A program made the position numbers and the translations under genes. From positions 5,828,001-5,892,000 of the forward strand of contig NZ_JARUBH010000009.1 in NCBI RefSeq assembly GCF_029626105.1: a stretch of 64,000 bases of DNA, given 5' to 3'. The notes under the pieces are model-generated. The model was given only the letters and a program-made list of their open reading frames with translations, was not told the DNA's origin and searched no databases. Positions 1 through 7,872 of this stretch are shown here, piece after piece. Source of the DNA: Solwaraspora sp. WMMD792 (lineage in GTDB: Bacteria > Actinomycetota > Actinomycetes > Mycobacteriales > Micromonosporaceae). Position 1 is the stretch's first letter, and each line of letters starts with the position of its first letter.

Positions 1-2
1 TA

Positions 3-1199
3 GCCGGCCTACCGGCGGCGATCGCCGCAATCAGCCCGGAACGGGCCGCGTCCGGGCTGGCCGTAGCCGACTGGAACCTGCCCGCCTACTACCTCACCGA
101 GGCTGCCCTCACCCCGCACCCGGTGCCGGTCGGGCTCGACGGGCACCCCGGCGGCCACGACCTCGACCAACTCGAACGACGCATGATCGCCGACGCCGAG
201 CAGCACGGCGGCACGCAGGCGATCTGGCGGAACCGGCACTGGTGGCACACCAGCCTGCGACCCGACGACACCGAGCCGGGTGGGGGCGGCGGCAGGTTCC
301 GGCGCGGCTGGGAGCCGCCAGCGCCGAGATACTGGGGCGAGCCGATCCCCACCCATCCCTGCCCACGATGCACCAACGCGGCGGATCCGCCGTACTGCAC
401 CGACTGCTACGGCACCCGCCGGGTCCGCCACGGCGCCGTCGTCACCGTCACCGACCTACGCGGCCGCACCGTGCACCGCAACTGGCGACCCGACGACGGC
501 CCGACCTCGCCAACGCTGGTGCACACCGACCAGGCGTCCGGCACCAGCGTGTGGCAGCTGCCCGAGCACTACCGGATCGGCTCCCTCGCCGCCGAGTTCG
601 GCGTACAGCCGACCGACCTGACCGACATCGACGGCGAACACGTCATCGACCAGCACCTGCGCAACGGGGTCAGCCAGATCCACCACGGCGGCGACCCGCT
701 CGCCGCGTACCTCGCCGAAGCCGCCGCCGCCCACGACGGCGCCCGCATCATCGCCCGCGCCACCGACTGGCCCGGCCCCACCCTCGACCAGCTGGCCCGA
801 CTCGTCACCGGACTCGGCCTCGCCCTCGACATCACCGCCGTCGACCACCGCGACAGCACCGGCCGACCGGAGCTGATGCAGGGCCACACCTGGTCGGTCC
901 AGGTCGCCGACCCGGCCACCCCGCCGACCGTCGACCCGGTCCCCACCAGCGCCGCCCTGCCCGAAGCTGTCGCCCTCTGCCACCGCTACCTCTACGGCGC
1001 GCTGCGCGCGACCATCCCCACCGACCCCGAGAAGCCCATGTCCGTCCCCCACCGGCCGGCGACCGCCGGCCCAGCACCCGACACCACCAGCTACATCACC
1101 CAGGTACGCCACCAAGCCGCCACCCACCCCGGCACCCCGGCTACCGTCCGCATCCACCCCGAACGCACCCACACCACCACGGAGAGCCAAAGCGGTTGA
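3..1199 (+). CDS. Hypothetical protein, 3' part only (gene begins before the window)
   Basis: The frame is open from the first bases of the window to the stop at 1197-1199, so the true start lies upstream; the GTG at 123 is probably internal. Near codons 118-135 there is a CPRC-X9-CTDC arrangement that could bind zinc. The rest is hydrophilic, with no membrane segment or signal peptide in the visible part, and the tail is rich in Pro, Thr and His. I recognise no family. The stop lies 37 bases before the vapB start, but that gene seems to have its own promoter. An antisense frame at 456-1223 is a high-GC shadow. Confidence 0.7.
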   Translation, partial: AGLPAAIAAISPERAASGLAVADWNLPAYYLTEAALTPHPVPVGLDGHPGGHDLDQLERRMIADAEQHGGTQAIWRNRHWWHTSLRPDDTEPGGGGGRFRRGWEPPAPRYWGEPIPTHPCPRCTNAADPPYCTDCYGTRRVRHGAVVTVTDLRGRTVHRNWRPDDGPTSPTLVHTDQASGTSVWQLPEHYRIGSLAAEFGVQPTDLTDIDGEHVIDQHLRNGVSQIHHGGDPLAAYLAEAAAAHDGARIIARATDWPGPTLDQLARLVTGLGLALDITAVDHRDSTGRPELMQGHTWSVQVADPATPPTVDPVPTSAALPEAVALCHRYLYGALRATIPTDPEKPMSVPHRPATAGPAPDTTSYITQVRHQAATHPGTPATVRIHPERTHTTTESQSG

Positions 1200-1242
1200 C
1201 TTGACGATGCAGTCATAACGCATTCAAAATGAAGTCATGACT
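1196..1242 (+). promoter_or_regulatory. Probable vapB promoter and autoregulatory palindrome
   Basis: TTGACT/TTGACG hexamers lie at 1196-1206 and a CAAAAT -10-like hexamer at 1225-1230. The -10 ends six bases before the ATG at 1237, the spacing expected of a leaderless transcript. The perfect palindrome AGTCATGACT (1233-1242) covers the start codon, and a second AGTCAT half lies at 1211-1216. VapBC-type complexes usually repress their own promoter at such inverted repeats; that role here is inferred. Confidence 0.45.
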
Positions 1243-1524
1243 GTGGTGCTCACTGTCCGCGACGTACCCGAAGAAGTGCGGGACCTCCTGGCCCAGCAGG
1301 CCCGCGAACGTGGCCAGTCGCTGCAGGCGTACCTGCTGGCAGTCCTCAACCGGCAGGCTGACTTCTGCCGCAACCGGCAGCTCCTCGCCGAGCTCAGCGA
1401 CGAACTCGACGGCGGCAGCAGCGGAGCCGGACCGACCGCGCCGGACGCCGCCGACCTGCTCGCCCGTTCCCGCGCTGAACGGGATTTCCCGGACTCCGCG
1501 CCCTCCGGGCGGGACGTAGCGTGA
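1237..1524 (+). CDS. vapB: VapB/FitA-like antitoxin
   Basis: A 95-residue protein. Its N-terminal 45 residues (LTVRDVPEEVRDLLAQQA..., then QSLQAYLLAVLNRQA) fit a ribbon-helix-helix DNA-binding domain as in FitA/VapB antitoxins. The acidic C-terminus (ELSDELDGG and beyond) would be the toxin-wrapping tail. The stop overlaps the start of the following PIN toxin in a GTGA junction, so the two are translationally coupled. The likely role is to neutralise VapC and, with it, repress the operon at the palindrome over the start codon. The start is the ATG; no strong Shine-Dalgarno precedes it, consistent with leaderless expression. The family call is firm; the partner's RNA target is unknown. Confidence 0.85.
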   Translation: MTVVLTVRDVPEEVRDLLAQQARERGQSLQAYLLAVLNRQADFCRNRQLLAELSDELDGGSSGAGPTAPDAADLLARSRAERDFPDSAPSGRDVA

Positions 1525-1916
1525 TCGTCGTCGACGCATCGGTCCTCGCCAGTGTGCTCATCTACAGCGACGACCGTGGCCGCAAGGCCCGCGCCGTCCT
1601 GGGCCGAGACCCCGAGTGGGCGGCACCGGAGCACTGGAAGGTCGAGGTCTTCTCCGTCATGCGAGGGCTCGCCCTCGGCGGAAAGATCACCAACGAGACG
1701 GCGGCGCGGGCGGTCGACCGGATCAGCCGCCTCGGCGTCGACACCGTGCCGATCGACGATCTGCTCACCCGCATGTGGCAGGTCAAGGCGAACATCAGCG
1801 CGTACGACGCCCCCTACGTCGCCCTCGCAGAGCGCCGCGCACTGACGCTGGTGACCGCCGACGGCAAACTCGCCCGCGCGGCGAGCGCGTACTGCCGGGT
1901 CGAACTCGTCGCGTAG
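1521..1916 (+). CDS. vapC: VapC-like PIN-domain toxin ribonuclease
   Basis: A 131-residue single PIN domain. The acidic residues expected to hold the catalytic metal are visible: the Asp of IVVDASVL near the N-terminus, the Glu of WKVEVFS (about residue 42), the Asp of SAYDAPYVALA (about residue 97) and the Asp of VTADGKLA near residue 115. Length is normal for the family. PIN toxins cleave specific RNAs; which RNA cannot be read from sequence. Start is GTG, overlapping the antitoxin stop (GTGA). The gene ends about 80 bases before the GH88 gene, whose operator lies in that gap. Confidence 0.88.
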   Translation: MIVVDASVLASVLIYSDDRGRKARAVLGRDPEWAAPEHWKVEVFSVMRGLALGGKITNETAARAVDRISRLGVDTVPIDDLLTRMWQVKANISAYDAPYVALAERRALTLVTADGKLARAASAYCRVELVA

Positions 1917-1970
1917 CGGGACGCGGGTTCGGCGGCCTGGTCTTCCGCCACGGCCAAGGTCTTCCGCCTA

Positions 1971-1984
1971 GGCAAGCGCTTTCC
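1971..1984. promoter_or_regulatory. LacI-family type operator upstream of the GH88 gene
   Basis: GGCAAGCGCTTTCC is a 14-base inverted repeat with one mismatched pair and an AAGCGCTT core. LacI/GalR-family sugar regulators typically bind such CG-centred repeats. It ends 12 bases before the ATG at 1997, where a bound repressor could block initiation. No LacI-family gene is in the window. Confidence 0.55.
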
Positions 1985-1996
1985 TATGCTGATCCG

Positions 1997-3433
1997 ATGA
2001 TTCGGATCGACGACGCGCTGACCCCGGCCAGCCTGCAACCCAGGATCGACCGCCTCTGGGAAGCCTCCGCCCACAAGATCGACTCGATCGAGAAGACCTG
2101 CCCACCCGGGTCGGCGTCGCCGGTCTTCACCGTCGACGGCCGGTACGCCGCGCGCGGCTGGACCGAGTGGACCCAGGGCTTCCAGTACGGTTCGGCCCTG
2201 TTGCAGTTCGACGCCACCGGCGAGCAGCGGTTTCTGGACTCCGCCCGCGAGTTGACCGTCGCCGTGATGGCCAGCCACGTCAGCCACATCGGCGTGCACG
2301 ACCACGGCTTCAACAACGTCAGCACGTACGGCAACCTGTGGCGGCTGATGGCCGAAGGCCGGCTCCCGCACGACCGCGCCGAGCGCGACTTCTACGAACT
2401 GGCGTTGAAGCTGACCGGCGCGGTGCAGGCGGCCCGCTGGCGGGACACCGCCGACGGCACCGGCTACATCTACTCGTTCAACGGGCCGCAGTCGCTGTTC
2501 GTCGACACCATCCGCTCCTGCCGGGCGCTGGCCGTGTCCCACCTGCTCGGCCACGTACTGATGGGCGAGCAGGACGAGCGGATCTCGCTGCTCGGCCGGC
2601 TCATCGAACATGCCACCAACACCGCCCGGTACAACGTCTTCTACGGCGACGGCCGGGACAGCTACGACATCCGGGGCCGCACCGCCCACGAGTCGATCTT
2701 CAACGTCAACGACGGCCGGTACCGCTGCCCGAGCACCCAGCAGGGCTACTCGCCGTTCACCACCTGGACGCGCGGGCTGGCCTGGGCGATGCTCGGCTTC
2801 CCGGAGCAGCTCGAATACCTGGCCGTGCTGCCGGACAGCGACCTCGAACCGTACGGTGGGCGGGCCGAGGTGACCGCGACGCTGCTGCGGGCCGCCACCG
2901 CCACCTGCGACTTCTACCTCGAACACACGCCGACCAACGGCATCCCGTACTGGGACACCGGAGCGCCCGGCCTGGCCGCTCTCGGCGACTACCTGGATCG
3001 CCCGGCGGACCCGTACAACGATCATGAGCCGGTCGATTCGTCGGCCGCCTGCATCGGCGCACAGGGTCTGCTGCGACTCGGCCGCTACCTGACCGACGCC
3101 GGGCAGCCCGACGCCGGTCGGCGCTACTGGCAGGCCGGGCTGACCGTGGCCGGCGCCCTGTTCGACGAGCCGTACCTGAGCACCGACACCCGCCACCAGG
3201 GACTGATCCTGCACTCGATCTACCACCGACCGAACGGCTGGGACCACGTGCCGGCCGGCAGTCGGGTGCCGCACGGCGAGTCGAGCATGTGGGGCGACTA
3301 CCACGCCCGCGAGTTGGCGCTCTACCTGCAGCGGGTGGCGCGCGACGAGCCGTACTACACGTTCTTCGGCCCGGCCGGCGCCGACAGCACCGGCAGCGCC
3401 GACGGCGCGGGCACCGTCGGGGGCGGACGGTGA
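1997..3433 (+). CDS. Glycoside hydrolase family 88, unsaturated glucuronyl hydrolase
   Basis: A 478-residue protein with no signal peptide, so it probably acts in the cytoplasm. GH88 enzymes release the 4,5-unsaturated uronic acid from oligosaccharides made by polysaccharide lyases, by hydrating the double bond. The order of motifs fits an (alpha/alpha)6 barrel: the HDHGFNN segment with a candidate catalytic Asp (about residue 98), the [15 protein letters not shown] segment, [13 protein letters not shown], and [13 protein letters not shown] towards the C-terminus. The ATG at 1997 follows the operator closely; a longer frame from 1616 runs through vapC and is not credible. The next gene, an SDR, overlaps by GTGA and may process the released keto-sugar. 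The acidic substrate is inferred from the family. Confidence 0.88.
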   Translation: MIRIDDALTPASLQPRIDRLWEASAHKIDSIEKTCPPGSASPVFTVDGRYAARGWTEWTQGFQYGSALLQFDATGEQRFLDSARELTVAVMASHVSHIGVHDHGFNNVSTYGNLWRLMAEGRLPHDRAERDFYELALKLTGAVQAARWRDTADGTGYIYSFNGPQSLFVDTIRSCRALAVSHLLGHVLMGEQDERISLLGRLIEHATNTARYNVFYGDGRDSYDIRGRTAHESIFNVNDGRYRCPSTQQGYSPFTTWTRGLAWAMLGFPEQLEYLAVLPDSDLEPYGGRAEVTATLLRAATATCDFYLEHTPTNGIPYWDTGAPGLAALGDYLDRPADPYNDHEPVDSSAACIGAQGLLRLGRYLTDAGQPDAGRRYWQAGLTVAGALFDEPYLSTDTRHQGLILHSIYHRPNGWDHVPAGSRVPHGESSMWGDYHARELALYLQRVARDEPYYTFFGPAGADSTGSADGAGTVGGGR

Positions 3434-4212
3434 CCGCCCCCGCGCGGGTCGCCATCGTCACCGGCGGTTCGCGGGGCATCGGGCGCGGGATCGTGCTGTC
3501 GCTCGCCGCCGCCGGGTACGACGTCGTGGTCAACTATGCCCGCAACGCCGACGCGGCCCGCCAGGTCGGCGAGCAGGTCGAGGCGATGGGCCGCCGGGCG
3601 CTGCTGGTCGGCGCGGACGTGTCGGTCAGCGCGGACCGGCAACGGCTGGTCGATCAGACCGTGGCGACCTTCGGTCGGATCGATCTGCTGGTAAACAATG
3701 CCGGCGTCGCCCCGGACGTACGGGCGGACCTGCTCGACGCGACGGAGGAGTCCTTCGATCGGCTGATCGACATCAATCTGAAGGGTCCCTACTTTCTGAC
3801 CCAGCAGGTCAGCCGAGCCATGATCGGCATGGTGACGGCCGGCACCGTCACCACGCCGAAGATCGTCATCGTCTCGTCGATCAGCGCCTACACGGCGAGC
3901 GTCAACCGGGGTGACTACTGCGTGGCCAAGGCCGGCCTGGCGATGACCACCCAGTTGTACGCCGCCCGCCTCGCCGAGCACGGCATCAACGTCTACGAGA
4001 TCCGGCCCGGCATCATCGCCACCGACATGACCGGTCCGGTCCAGGCGAAGTACGACGATCTGATTTTCAACCAGGGGCTGACGCCGATCCGCCGGTGGGG
4101 TCAGCCGGACGACGTAGGGCGGGCCGTGGTGGCGGTCGCCACCGATCTGCTGCCGTTCAGCACCGGCCAGGTGATCGACGTCGACGGTGGCTTCCACCTG
4201 CGGACGCTGTAG
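3430..4212 (+). CDS. Short-chain dehydrogenase/reductase (KduD/FabG-like)
   Basis: A 260-residue classical [11 protein letters not shown] nucleotide-binding loop near residue 11, LLVNNAG near residue 88, catalytic Ser in VSSIS and Tyr/Lys in YCVAKAG, and a terminal DVDGGFH. The GTG start overlaps the GH88 stop, so the two are coupled. Family members include 3-oxoacyl-ACP reductases and sugar-acid dehydrogenases such as KduD. Because it is coupled to an unsaturated uronyl hydrolase, reduction of a keto-deoxyuronate or related sugar acid is the more likely role, but this is inference from context. FabG-type annotation by similarity alone would be misleading. Confidence 0.88.
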   Translation: MTAPARVAIVTGGSRGIGRGIVLSLAAAGYDVVVNYARNADAARQVGEQVEAMGRRALLVGADVSVSADRQRLVDQTVATFGRIDLLVNNAGVAPDVRADLLDATEESFDRLIDINLKGPYFLTQQVSRAMIGMVTAGTVTTPKIVIVSSISAYTASVNRGDYCVAKAGLAMTTQLYAARLAEHGINVYEIRPGIIATDMTGPVQAKYDDLIFNQGLTPIRRWGQPDDVGRAVVAVATDLLPFSTGQVIDVDGGFHLRTL

Positions 4213-4318
4213 CCAGCGGACGCCCAAGGCTGCTGGCACCCCTACGGGTGCCCGTTGGGGGGTCGACCAGGGCTGCACCCGGAGGTGCCGACGTCGACCG
4301 GCCGGCAGGATTCGGAGC

Positions 4319-4885
4319 ATGGACATCGCTCTGGTCGGCTGGTTGGCGTTGACCGGTGGCTGGCTCGCCGCCGCTGTGATCGCCGAATCGCTGCCGTCGG
4401 CGGGCAGCCCGGCCGCGCTGCGGCGCCGGGTCGGCTGGCTGACCGCGTTCGTGCTGGCCGGCCTGGGCGGGATCGCCGGGTTGATCGGTGGCGGGGCGGC
4501 CAGCGCACAGGTGTTGCTGGTCGCCGTGCCGGCGGTGGCGGTCGCGGTGGTGACCCTGCCGCGCCTGCGGCGGCTGTACGGCGGATCGGCGGCGTTCGTC
4601 ACCGCACCCGCCGCGCCGAGTCCGCCAGGGCTGCTGGCCCGCGCGGCGCACCCGTTGGTGGCGTTGCCGGTGCAGGTGACGGCGGTGGCGCTGGTGCCGG
4701 TGGCGGCGCGGTACTTCGGTGGCGTGCCGGGAGTGGGGATGGTCGCCGACGGGCTCGGGGTGGTGGCCGACGGGCTGGTGCTGACCGTGGCGGTGATCCT
4801 GCTGGTCGCGGTCGGGGTGCGGCATGCGCTGCGGCACAGCGCGCTCGCTGAGCACGCGTTGGTCGGCCGGCTACCCAGGGGCTGA
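4319..4885 (+). CDS. Small multi-pass membrane protein
   Basis: A 188-residue protein dominated by Ala, Val, Leu and Gly, with four or five hydrophobic stretches: residues 2-22, about 42-60, 63-82, 113-133 and 151-168. It ends in a short basic tail. No conserved catalytic motif is visible and I do not recognise the family. The ATG at 4319 is preceded by a GGAG at very short spacing. An upstream in-frame ATG at 4187 would add a soluble segment overlapping the SDR and is less likely. The gene is followed by a strong hairpin terminator. Confidence 0.65.
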   Translation: MDIALVGWLALTGGWLAAAVIAESLPSAGSPAALRRRVGWLTAFVLAGLGGIAGLIGGGAASAQVLLVAVPAVAVAVVTLPRLRRLYGGSAAFVTAPAAPSPPGLLARAAHPLVALPVQVTAVALVPVAARYFGGVPGVGMVADGLGVVADGLVLTVAVILLVAVGVRHALRHSALAEHALVGRLPRG

Positions 4886-4936
4886 GCTGGGCTGGCCCAG
4901 CGGCCACGCCGGGGGACGGTCGAGGCTGGGCACGGT

Positions 4937-4963
4937 TGAGCCCCGGGACGCACCCGGGGCTCA
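4937..4963. terminator. Hairpin terminator between convergent genes
   Basis: An 11-base-pair stem (TGAGCCCCGGG with CCCGGGGCTCA) closes a five-base loop. It lies between the end of the membrane protein gene (plus) and the end of the DUF397 gene (minus), so it can serve both. Confidence 0.75.
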
Positions 4964-4982
4964 GCCGTTGGTCAGCCGTTGG
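4961..4982. repeat. Exact 11-base tandem duplication
   Basis: TCAGCCGTTGG occurs twice head to tail, directly abutting the stop codon of the DUF397 gene (TCA at 4983-4985 on the plus strand). Confidence 0.8.
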
Positions 4983-5210
4983 TCAGTCCAGGTCGAATTC
5001 GCCGTCCCGGGCACCGCCGAGGAAGGCGTCCCACTCGTCGGAGGTGAAGATCAGGACCGGCCCGGTCGGGTTCTTCGAGTCGCGAACCGCGATGGCCTGG
5101 TCGACGAACGCGATCTCCACGCAGTTGTCGCAGTTCGGCCCGCTGCGCGAGCTCTTTCGCCAGGCCGCACGGGTCAGGTCTACCCGAAGCCCCTTGACCT
5201 CGATGTCCAC
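4983..5210 (-). CDS. DUF397 domain protein, partner of the adjacent XRE regulator
   Basis: A 75-residue protein carrying the DUF397 pattern: WRKSSRSGPNCDNCVEIA, AVRDSKNPTGPVLIFTSDEWDAFL and an acidic end. DUF397 proteins in Streptomyces and relatives sit next to WhiJ-like XRE/DUF5753 regulators and are thought to modulate them, with links to development. Here the start lies 31 bases inside the upstream regulator gene, so the two are tightly coupled. It is small, soluble and without signal peptide. The partner assignment is strong from context; the biological signal is unknown. Confidence 0.9.
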   Translation of the reverse strand: MDIEVKGLRVDLTRAAWRKSSRSGPNCDNCVEIAFVDQAIAVRDSKNPTGPVLIFTSDEWDAFLGGARDGEFDLD

Positions 5211-6055
5211 AATGGCTCCTTCGCGCGTTTAGCGATCATCGCGACGGACTCCTCGGGAGTGAGCGCCGCCGCGCGTATGTGATCGAAAATAAATATGTAT
5301 TTGCGTAGTTCTTCGGTCTTCTCCAGGAAGAGCCCACCGGTGGCGTTCTCCGCGTAGACCACGTCCGCGTCGCTGGGCTCCGGAAAGTCGAGGATGGTGA
5401 ACGTCCCGTCCATCCCCGCGTGTGCCCCCACCTCGAACGGAAGGACCTGCAGGGTCACGTTCGGCAGATCCGCCGCCTCGACGAGGCGGTGCAGTTGGGC
5501 GCGCATCACCGCGTCGCCGCCGACCGGCCGACTCAACACAGCCTCATCGAGCACCGCCCATACATCGATCTGATCTTCCTGAGTCAGTAACGACTGACGC
5601 TTCAGTCGGACATGGACGCGGTGGGCAACTTCTTCGTCGGTGATGTCGGGCCGGGCCGAGCGGATCATCGCCTGGGCGTAGTCGGCGGTCTGCAGCAGAC
5701 CGGGAACCACCTGCTGCTCGTACGCCCGGACCGACCGAGCCGCCGCCTCGAAGCCGACATACGCGCCGGTGAGCACCGTGGAGTACGGATGCCACCAGCC
5801 CTTCTGCCGAGCCTCCCGGGCAATCTGCACCAGCTCCTCGGCCTCGACACCGGTCACGCCGTAGATCTCCAGCATGTCGCGGACGTCCCGCGGAGTCGCG
5901 GTGGTGTGTCCCGTCTCGATCCGGGAGACCTTGGAGGCGGAGCACTCCAGTCGTTCGGCCACCGCATCGATCGTGACTTTCGCGCCTTCCCGCCGCCGGC
6001 GCAGTTCGGCGCCGAGACGGCGGCGACGGACGGTTGGGCTTCGACGCTCGGTCAC
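5180..6055 (-). CDS. XRE-family regulator with DUF5753 (WhiJ/Scr1-like)
   Basis: A 291-residue protein. Residues about 14-70 form a Cro/CI helix-turn-helix (LGAELRRRREGAKVTIDAVAE, then CSASKVSRIETG). The rest matches the DUF5753 domain of WhiJ-like regulators, with the typical YEQQVVPGLLQTADYA and VLDEAVLSRPVGG segments. The DUF397 gene starts inside its 3' end. The divergent gene at 6501 belongs to a family that often accompanies these pairs. Such regulators usually control a small local set of genes; autoregulation from the 6056-6500 gap is likely but no operator could be identified. Start is the ATG at 6055. Confidence 0.88.
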   Translation of the reverse strand: MTERRSPTVRRRRLGAELRRRREGAKVTIDAVAERLECSASKVSRIETGHTTATPRDVRDMLEIYGVTGVEAEELVQIAREARQKGWWHPYSTVLTGAYVGFEAAARSVRAYEQQVVPGLLQTADYAQAMIRSARPDITDEEVAHRVHVRLKRQSLLTQEDQIDVWAVLDEAVLSRPVGGDAVMRAQLHRLVEAADLPNVTLQVLPFEVGAHAGMDGTFTILDFPEPSDADVVYAENATGGLFLEKTEELRKYIFIFDHIRAAALTPEESVAMIAKRAKEPLWTSRSRGFG

Positions 6056-6500
6056 CGGTCACCTCCGGTCAGGGGTGTAGGGGCAGTCGGCCGGACCCCG
6101 CGCACGCGGTTGAGGGGCGACGGGGTTACGTCGCGAGCGGTCGTGCGTGGACGGGGAGGAAGGCCGACGCGGAAAGAAAGCCTGTTCAGTCTGCCGCCCG
6201 TACATGTAGGACTTCAAGCAGCAATCGACCGAGTGATTTTCGCATTACGCCAAAACCACTTTGCAACTTGCATCGAGGGCGACGGTGGTGCACTCTTTGC
6301 GTAGGCCTCAGGTCACTCAGCGTTCATCCAAGATCGTATCCGCCGCGGTTGCGCCGTACCGCGACGGTGCCTGCTGCCCGGACACCGGCAACGCCGTGCC
6401 CGTCTGACCACCGGCAACCGGTGGAACATCCGACAGTGCCCGGTGCGGATCCGCATGCCTGGCAGCAATCGGACAACGGCAGCTCGGAACAGGAGTAGCG
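6056..6500. other. Divergent intergenic region, 445 bases
   Basis: It separates the minus-strand XRE regulator from the plus-strand gene at 6501 and must hold both promoters. The part around 6225-6300 is clearly less GC-rich than its surroundings and contains TTGCAA and TTGCAT hexamers near 6261-6275, but I could not define a convincing -35/-10 pair. Frames running through it lack start signals and look like shadows. Confidence 0.5.
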
Positions 6501-6788
6501 GTGCTACTACCCCGCTCAGGAGACGTCCTCCACGTGACCCGTGCGGCAAGCGTGCAGTTCCTCGAGCCGCTCCTCTTCCGGGTGATCCGGGTCCACGACT
6601 GGCCGACCTACCATGGTTGGGTCTGGCTGGACGGCTACGAACTCAACGCCAGCGGCGATGCCGTCGACCGACGCTCCATTTTCGTCCAGATCGACGGCCT
6701 ACGCCAGCTCCGGGTGGTGGCCGACCGGCCGGGTCGGGCAGCCGCCCGGCGGCCGGCTTCCACGGTGATGTCGGCGCGGGCCAGCTGA
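6501..6788 (+). CDS. Conserved actinobacterial hypothetical protein
   Basis: A 95-residue soluble protein. The first 70 residues form a compact pattern (LPRSGDVLHVTRAASVQFL, FRVIRVHDWPTYHGWVWLDGYEL, RRSIFVQIDGL) that I recognise as a recurring actinobacterial family found near XRE/DUF397 pairs; no biochemical role is known to me. The tail after residue 70 is Arg/Ala-rich and may be variable. The GTG start is preceded by CAGGAG at good spacing. It is divergent from the XRE regulator and may be one of its targets. Confidence 0.72.
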   Translation: MLLPRSGDVLHVTRAASVQFLEPLLFRVIRVHDWPTYHGWVWLDGYELNASGDAVDRRSIFVQIDGLRQLRVVADRPGRAAARRPASTVMSARAS

Positions 6789-6848
6789 CCGCTCACCTGG
6801 GTCCGGTCCGCGCCGTCCGGCACGTCGGCCCGCGCCGCTCACCGCGAC

Positions 6849-7733
6849 TCAGTCCTCGTCTCCGTCGCCCGGCTCCCCGGTCGGCTCGGCCGCCCCGGTC
6901 GGGTCAGCCGGACCCGTCGGCTCGGTGTTGGTCGCGGCGATCACCAACAGGATCTCGGTGCCGGGCGGCACCTCCGTCCCGGCCGGCGGATCGGTCTCGA
7001 GCACCGTGCCGGCCGGCTGGTCCGAGCCGCGCTGTTCCAGCCGGTAGACCAGGTCGCGCTCGTCGAGCTCGGCACGGGCGTCCGCCAGCGACAGCCCGGT
7101 CAGCGTCGGTACGACCACCAGCGGCGCCTCACTGGTCTGCTCCTCGGTCGGCTCCGGCTGCTCCTCGGTCGGCTCGGGCTGCTCCGTCTCCGGCTGCGAG
7201 GTCGGCACCGTCGCGGTCGGCGCCGCCGTCGGCGTCGGCCCGCCCGGATCCGTGGAGTCGTCCAGCGTGCTGGCCCACCAGATCACCAGGCCGACCAACG
7301 CGACCAGCAGCAGCACCAGAACACCGATCAGGATCGGCAGCCACCACGGCCGGCCGCCGCCTTCCGTACCGCCGCCCGGTCCCGGCCAGTCGCCGGTGCC
7401 GCCGCCGCCCGCCGCCGGGCGCACCGGGACCCCGGCCCGGCCGGACCACGCCGGCTCCCGGGCACCACCGGCGGCGGAATCCGCCGGAAGGTCGGGTGCG
7501 GTCGAGCCGGGGTGCCCGCCCTGGTCGGCGACCGTCGCGCCCGGGTCGCCGCCCGGTGTGCCGGGCCGACCGGGCGGCTGGTCGGACTGACCGGTCGACT
7601 CGCCGGCCTGGTCAGCTGGCCCACCGGCCCTGGTCGCCCAGGGGTCGACCGGCCGGGGCAGTTGGCTGGTGTAGTCCCCGGCGTCACGCCCTGCCGAGCC
7701 GTCCTCCGCAGGATCCCTCGGTCTGTCGGCCAT
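6849..7733 (-). CDS. Single-pass membrane protein with one extracellular PASTA domain
   Basis: A 294-residue protein: a Pro/Gly/Asp-rich cytoplasmic region (1-130), one transmembrane helix (WWLPILIGVLVLLLVALVGL, about 133-155), a Pro/Thr/Glu linker, then one PASTA domain (VVVPTLTGLSLADARAELDERDL to PPGTEILLVI, about 210-275) and a short tail. PASTA domains bind peptidoglycan or beta-lactams and occur in PknB-type kinases; here no kinase domain is present. The start MADRPRD (ATG at 7733) was chosen over a longer frame from 7919, which would overlap the divergent gene. It may sense or scaffold at the cell wall; the role is inferred. Confidence 0.82.
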   Translation of the reverse strand: MADRPRDPAEDGSAGRDAGDYTSQLPRPVDPWATRAGGPADQAGESTGQSDQPPGRPGTPGGDPGATVADQGGHPGSTAPDLPADSAAGGAREPAWSGRAGVPVRPAAGGGGTGDWPGPGGGTEGGGRPWWLPILIGVLVLLLVALVGLVIWWASTLDDSTDPGGPTPTAAPTATVPTSQPETEQPEPTEEQPEPTEEQTSEAPLVVVPTLTGLSLADARAELDERDLVYRLEQRGSDQPAGTVLETDPPAGTEVPPGTEILLVIAATNTEPTGPADPTGAAEPTGEPGDGDED

Positions 7734-7872
7734 GACTCGTCCTCTCAGTACCACCGGTACGTACCACCGGGCGTGACTTTCGGTAGGGCTCAAGATATCG
7801 ACCCGGCCGCCGGACAGCGCGCCCCACGCCCACGAGTCGCCGGAGTTCGCCACTACCGCTACAGTGCCCGGC

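Noticed and set aside
1616-1996. Upstream extension of the GH88 frame from 1616
   Set aside because: Runs through the vapC gene and the operator; the ATG at 1997 starts the conserved protein.
3430-4212. FabG (fatty-acid synthesis) assignment for the SDR
   Set aside because: Similarity is generic; coupling to GH88 makes sugar-acid metabolism more likely.
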